Shown here piece by piece: positions 18,071 to 21,603 of a stretch of DNA of 21,603 nucleotides (positions are counted from its first letter, which is position 1; the number at the start of each line of letters is the position of its first letter). A model generated the notes under the pieces. That model had not been told where the DNA came from. It worked only from the letters and a program-made list of their open reading frames with translations, and did no database searches. The position numbers and the translations under genes are program-made. The DNA is from Hypsibius dujardini (taxonomy: Eukaryota; Tardigrada; Eutardigrada; Parachela; Hypsibiidae), in the NCBI GenBank assembly GCA_001579985.1, contig LRSR01009381.1, forward strand, positions 1-21,603. The letters are read 5' to 3'.

Positions 18071-18711
18071 ATTTGTAAATTTAAAACTTAAAATTTGGCA
18101 TTTGTACTGTAAATCTGAGGCATAAGCACTGTAAATCCGAAGGGAAGTACACGCATGACGTATAATAGAAAGTCACAGTTAGCTGAAAAATTTGGCTGAA
18201 AAAGCTGGCTGAATTAAACGGTTTAGCAGGTGTGCGCTGATTGGTCGGCTTATTTCAGACAGGTTTTTAAATCAGCCAGAAAAATAAACTGCTCCGGAGC
18301 AGCTTATTTGGATTTCAGTCAGCTGCAGTCCGATTGCTGGTCAGTTTAAAAGTGCGCAATATTTAAGTATCGCCATCTTTACAATTGTGCTGTGCTCTTT
18401 CTACTGGAACTTTGAGATCTGTGTTTGACTTCAATTCTGACAGTTCTATGCCAAGTTTAATATGGCTTAATATGCTGAATTATTGGTCTTATCCTCAGAA
18501 TTTAACTGCAATCTACGGGGTCTTCACTCCCCTCATCGGCGATGCCCTTCAACACTGTCCTAAAATATTTCCCTTCCAAGATAGCGACATTCCATCGAGG
18601 TGCCGTGCCATTCCTTCAGTAATTAATTAATTAATTAATAATTACTTTTTATTGTAATTAATTACTCCTCGGGAGACCAGACCGCTCATGTTCTCAGATT
18701 AACCGGTACCC
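18071..18711. other. Intergenic, palindrome- and repeat-rich
   Basis: No gene. Two ACTGTAAATC(T/C)GA strings lie near 18105 and 18128. A 28-bp palindrome (18282-18309) follows, then an unrecognised open frame at 18385-18630 and a (TTAA)n-like run at about 18618-18665. Confidence 0.5.
18282..18309. repeat. 28-bp near-perfect palindrome
   Basis: Arms AAATAAACTGCTCC and GGAGCAGCTTATTT have one mismatch and no spacer (centre CTCCGGAG). Located in a 100-base stretch rich in short GCTGA/TCAGC-type inverted motifs, so it may be the core of a decayed foldback element. Confidence 0.7.
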
Positions 18712-18870
18712 GTACTGTACTGTCGCGATTCTAACGGCCGTTTTTTGGCCCTACCAGTAAATTACGACCCCCAGGCCCCGGCCGGGCTGCAATTGATTCC
18801 GTGACGTCACAGAGTCTTGCACGGGGGAGGCGGGGCTAACTTGGCCGTTAGAATCGCGACAGTACAGTAC
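18712..18870. mobile_element. 159-bp MITE-like element with perfect 28-bp TIRs
   Basis: Left arm 18712-18739 (GTACTGTACTGTCGCGATTC..) and right arm 18843-18870 are exact inverted repeats over 28 bases. The interior is GC-rich (CCCCCAGGCCCCGGCCGGG and GGGGGAGGCGGGGC) in contrast to the AT-rich flanks, has no coding potential, and contains TGACGTCA (18802-18809), the consensus CRE palindrome. The arms contain TA near both tips (18713-18714, 18868-18869); if these are the target duplication, the element proper starts CTGTACTGTCGCG and fits a TA-inserting transposon. Perfect arms suggest recent mobility or hairpin-templated maintenance. Confidence 0.8.
18802..18809. promoter_or_regulatory. CRE palindrome TGACGTCA inside the MITE
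   Basis: Exact TGACGTCA, the binding consensus of CREB/ATF bZIP factors, in a GC-rich setting about 650 bases upstream of the 19455 receptor ATG. Motif match only. Confidence 0.35.
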
Positions 18871-19454
18871 TATTACCTACCTTAATTTGGTCGGCAAATT
18901 AATCCGTAATATTCATCGCTGCTAGCGTGGCACTGCGGAGGTCTGATACTCTGAAAGCCAAGCCCATGTTAAATTTGGATTATCCACTCACGCTCACATA
19001 TGGTCACATTCTGTTTCGCCCCATCCGTTTCCGGATCTTACTGGGCACGAATTCAGGCCAGCACAGGGAAAGTAATGAAGAACTAATCCAACTGACCGAA
19101 TACAAGCGTGATTGCGTGACGCCAGTGATTCATTCACTTTTGCAATAAGTCTTGCATATCCCTTACCGTGTAAGTTGACGTCAATGAATCCGGCGATGCC
19201 GAAGCTTAGTACTCTCGAAATGCTTCTAAGATCGAAGACAAACCCATTTCGCACTCCGATCACCGGTATATTCAGTAAGGTGTTCAAGTGAACTGTTTGT
19301 CCCTCATTCGAGTGTGCCAATTAGACATCTACTGAAAAGAATGTGCGGACTATAATTCTGTAGTCGTTGTAAAACATGGTGAAGCTTTCCAACAGTTAAA
19401 GACAATTTTGCATACAAGCTGCGCTAAAGTCCTTTAACGCTGCTCAATTCAGCA
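18871..19454. other. Intergenic, upstream of the 19455 receptor
   Basis: No gene I can support. Overlapping open frames on both strands (18927-19148 + and 18994-19320 -) lack motifs. The minus frame has a good splice-donor string (CACGGTAAGGG near 19173) but an immediate upstream stop and no ATG. No clear TATA box upstream of the receptor. Confidence 0.45.
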
Positions 19455-20519
19455 ATGCCTGCCACGGGTAACTTCACTTTCAACGCCTCCATAGCCTTCG
19501 CGTTCCTTACCGTTCAAACCGACCGACATTTCATCAATGCTTCGCGGAACGGCACCACAGAATCAGCCAATTCTTCCGCACAATGGAACCTAATGTCGGA
19601 ATTCTTCGTCTGCATCGCCCTGTCCGGCTTCACGCTTAACGGGCTCGGCCTGGCTCGCTTCATCACCGACCGAACCCCCTTCAATATCATCATCATCCTC
19701 CTGCTGAGCCTCAACCTCATCTCCTCCCTGACCCAATGGGGTCTCATCGCCCTGGCCACCCTCTACCGAGGCCGCGGGAAATTCTTCATGGGCCAGCGAG
19801 TGTGTGACCTCAATCTCCTCGCCAACGTCATTGTCAGCGCGCTGCTGATCAACACCCACGGTCTGTTGGCCGTCAACCGCGCCTGGGCGGTTGTCCATCC
19901 CTTCTCCTACCGTCGTTTGCACTCGCAACGCGGAGCACTCCGCCTCGTGGCGGGCTTGTGCGGCTACGTCATCCTTGTGACCTTCCCGTTTTGGCTGATG
20001 GACGCGGTGACGTACCGCCTACCCTTAGAGGTCAACGGTTGCAACATGAACATACCGGCACAGGCGGTCTATAACGTCACAGCATCCCTTTTGATTTACA
20101 CCCTACCCGTGGTGGTCGTCTGGGTGGCATTCGTCGTGGTTGTTCTCCATACCATCATGCGAATTCGTCGTCGAAAGCGGGCTCTCAGGCCGAGGGATGT
20201 TCCCTTAGCGGGCATGTCGCTTGATGGTACACGAACGATCCCTGCAACAAACACAACCGCCACAACCGCCACGAAGGAGCCCCCCGGGAAGAACCCTCGG
20301 TGGCGGAGTTATACCGTCTTGACTTTGCTGACGGTCAGTGTGACCGTCTGTTACATGCCCCGAACCATTTACGCGGGATTGCGGTTGTTCATCCCTAGCA
20401 TCTCCGATCCGTTTTTCTTTCAAGTGGCGAGTATGTTGTTCGCTTGCCAGCTCATCCTCGATCCGATTCTGCTAACCCTGACGATGGGGAAGATCCCGTC
20501 TGTACGATGTGGCATGTAG
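19455..20519 (+). CDS. Orphan class A-like GPCR, 354 aa, single exon
   Basis: An intact intronless receptor. Five sequons in the N-terminus (Asn 6, 10, 28, 32, 39). Asn62 is 1.50; Asn87 is at 2.50 in LLSLNLISSLTQ; Cys117 (3.25) likely pairs with Cys196 in ECL2; Asn141-Arg142-Ala143 replaces DRY, followed by HPFSYRR. TM4 has Cys169 at the place of Trp (AGLCGYV). TM5 is LPVVVVWVAFVVVV. Loop 3 is long, with an Arg-rich start (RIRRRKR) and a Thr/Ala-rich stretch (TNTTATTATKE). TM6 has CYMP, and TM7 has LILDPILLTL with Asp336. Seventeen residues follow Pro337. It is the sister of the 14042 gene (shared DRTPFNII, LTQWGL, FFQVAxMLFACQ, TMGKxPxVRC) but lacks its intron. It is the GC-richest gene of the array. 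AATAAA at 20793-20798 could end the transcript. Confidence 0.9.
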   Translation: MPATGNFTFNASIAFAFLTVQTDRHFINASRNGTTESANSSAQWNLMSEFFVCIALSGFTLNGLGLARFITDRTPFNIIIILLLSLNLISSLTQWGLIALATLYRGRGKFFMGQRVCDLNLLANVIVSALLINTHGLLAVNRAWAVVHPFSYRRLHSQRGALRLVAGLCGYVILVTFPFWLMDAVTYRLPLEVNGCNMNIPAQAVYNVTASLLIYTLPVVVVWVAFVVVVLHTIMRIRRRKRALRPRDVPLAGMSLDGTRTIPATNTTATTATKEPPGKNPRWRSYTVLTLLTVSVTVCYMPRTIYAGLRLFIPSISDPFFFQVASMLFACQLILDPILLTLTMGKIPSVRCGM

Positions 20520-20792
20520 CATCTCCGTACGCAGCATGTCCAATTACTGTACAGTTTCAACTTTTGCACGTTAATACGTTGGGGAACTTGCGGCAGAACA
20601 AACTGCTCATCGTCAACCGCAGAGACTATTATCGCTCTTGATCAAGCGAAAATTTTAAGTTTGTGTAAATTAATTAAATTAATTGTGTAAACTGTCATCT
20701 ACACATGGGGCATCAATTTTGTTTGAACCGAGTTCGAGCCATTTCTATTGATGTGAATAATAACGAAAGAAAAGTGAAACAAAAAATATTTT

Positions 20793-20798
20793 AATAAA
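20793..20798 (+). terminator. Polyadenylation signal AATAAA for the 19455 receptor
   Basis: AATAAA followed by further A residues, 274 bases past the stop codon. Motif and position only. Confidence 0.35.
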
Positions 20799-21300
20799 AA
20801 AACACTGCAGAAAAAACTTGACTGGGATTTTATCAGCCAAAAAGTTCCCAAAGATCATGGATATTTCTTACTGAGAAACTATTGACTAATCAAGATTACA
20901 ACGCTTTTGTTTTTAATCACAGTTGCCTAGCAAAAGCGTGGCTCAAACTTAGTCCGGAGAAAATTGATGCCAGATGCGTAAAACTTTCAGCGCCACATTG
21001 ATTCTGTTGCAGTATGCAAGAACGACACTCTGATGTAGACCGAGTTCATCCGTCCGAAAAAATGAGTAACAACGCGAAGACACCAGAACAAAAGTAGTGA
21101 CGAAAGAGGGACCCTATAACATATTGCTGATACAGTCCCCATTAGCGTGTAGAGAAGCCAGACAATCGAAGACTTCCAACGACCGACCGACACAGAGGCA
21201 GGGACATAACAGATCTTCATGGATACATTCTAGCGTGTCCAGTCTATACAGCGACTATGTCGCGGATTCGACTCCTCTAAGCTAATCGTGCCGCGACGTA

Positions 21301-21461
21301 TCGTACACCGACATTTGGTATGCAGACTTTTGGTTACAGACTGTTGGCAATCGGACATATAGTAAAGGCCGCCATTTTGTATGAGTCGACAAATGGTTTG
21401 GCGACAGATCGTACACTGACAATATGTATAAAGGCACATTTCGTTCTTGACGACATTTGGT
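21301..21461 (+). repeat. Degenerate ~108-bp-period motif repeats
   Basis: TCGTACAC(C/T)GACA occurs at 21301-21313 and 21409-21421, and CGACATTTGGT at 21309-21319 and 21451-21461, with further GGCGAC/TCGACA echoes between. Could be a decayed tandem repeat continuing past the window. Confidence 0.4.
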
Positions 21462-21603
21462 TTATCGACAATTAATAATTTTGCTGACGTAATGTACTAA
21501 TAAAGTTTTTAGCTCACCGAAAACGGTGTACTCGCCTCAACTCTGACAGCACGGACTCAATACGAAAGCTTCCAATACTTTATTTATCTTCGTACCCGCG
21601 GCC

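Larger units (their letters stand above)
20520..21603. other. Intergenic, no gene recognised
   Basis: AT-rich start with a TTAATTAAATTAATT palindrome near 20670, a poly-A signal at 20793-20798, then sequence with degenerate repeats (TCGTACAC(C/T)GACA at 21301 and 21409; CGACATTTGGT at 21309 and 21451). Short open frames on both strands lack motifs. Confidence 0.5.

Noticed and set aside
18994-19320. Minus-strand open frame with a good splice-donor string (CACGGTAAGGG)
   Set aside because: No ATG, an in-frame stop directly upstream, no in-frame acceptor and no recognised family. The opposite strand is also open, so composition may explain it.
1-21603. CRISPR array, operon or prophage-type system
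   Set aside because: Repeats are few, of differing families and not regularly spaced. Introns, TATA boxes and mariner elements identify animal DNA.

Overview
The window reads as animal nuclear DNA: single- and two-exon genes with GT-AG introns, long AT-rich intergenic stretches, TATA boxes and polyadenylation signals, and small DNA transposons of the Tc1/mariner type. No bacterial organisation is visible. The main content is a one-directional tandem array of seven related seven-transmembrane receptor genes (class A-like GPCRs), all on the + strand. The receptor style (NRxW..HPFSYR after TM3, a LPLW/FPxWLxD..YR block in TM4 and ECL2, DPILxxL in TM7 and an almost absent C-tail) resembles the large orphan receptor expansions I associate with tardigrades such as Hypsibius. 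That assignment is inference from memory of family style, not a search result.

Layout. 1-2606: no gene recognised; a 110-bp inverted-repeat element at 1791-1900 and a dispersed repeat at 150-214. 2607-3707: receptor pseudogene, intronless, three frameshifts. 3750-4431 (-): truncated, broken mariner transposase. 4432-6212: empty apart from short repeats and a TATA box. 6213-7319: intact intronless receptor of 368 aa. 7669-8455: internally deleted mariner copy with 29-bp inverted repeats. 8550-8984: unrecognised 144-aa ORF. 9574-9939: receptor pseudogene with a lost start codon and a TM2-to-TM6/7 deletion. 10551-12443: two-exon receptor, 353 aa. 14042-15414: two-exon receptor, 323 aa, with an intron at a different place. 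16185-17946: two-exon receptor, 342 aa. 18712-18870: 159-bp element with perfect 28-bp inverted repeats. 19455-20519: intact intronless receptor, 354 aa. 20520-21603: no gene recognised.

The receptors fall into three groups: 10551/16185 plus both pseudogenes; 14042/19455; and 6213. All five intact copies keep the class A framework: N1.50, the C3.25-ECL2 disulfide, R3.50, P6.50 and P7.50. They share an unusual set of switch residues: Asn at 2.50 with Asp at 7.49 (a reciprocal swap of the normal D2.50/N7.49 pair), Asn instead of Asp at 3.49, no Trp at 6.48, no Tyr at 7.53, and a C-terminus of about 5-17 residues after P7.50. The array looks like a birth-and-death cluster of orphan sensory or peptide receptors: recent copies, dead copies, shifting introns and transposon insertions between genes. 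Ligands cannot be told from the sequence.
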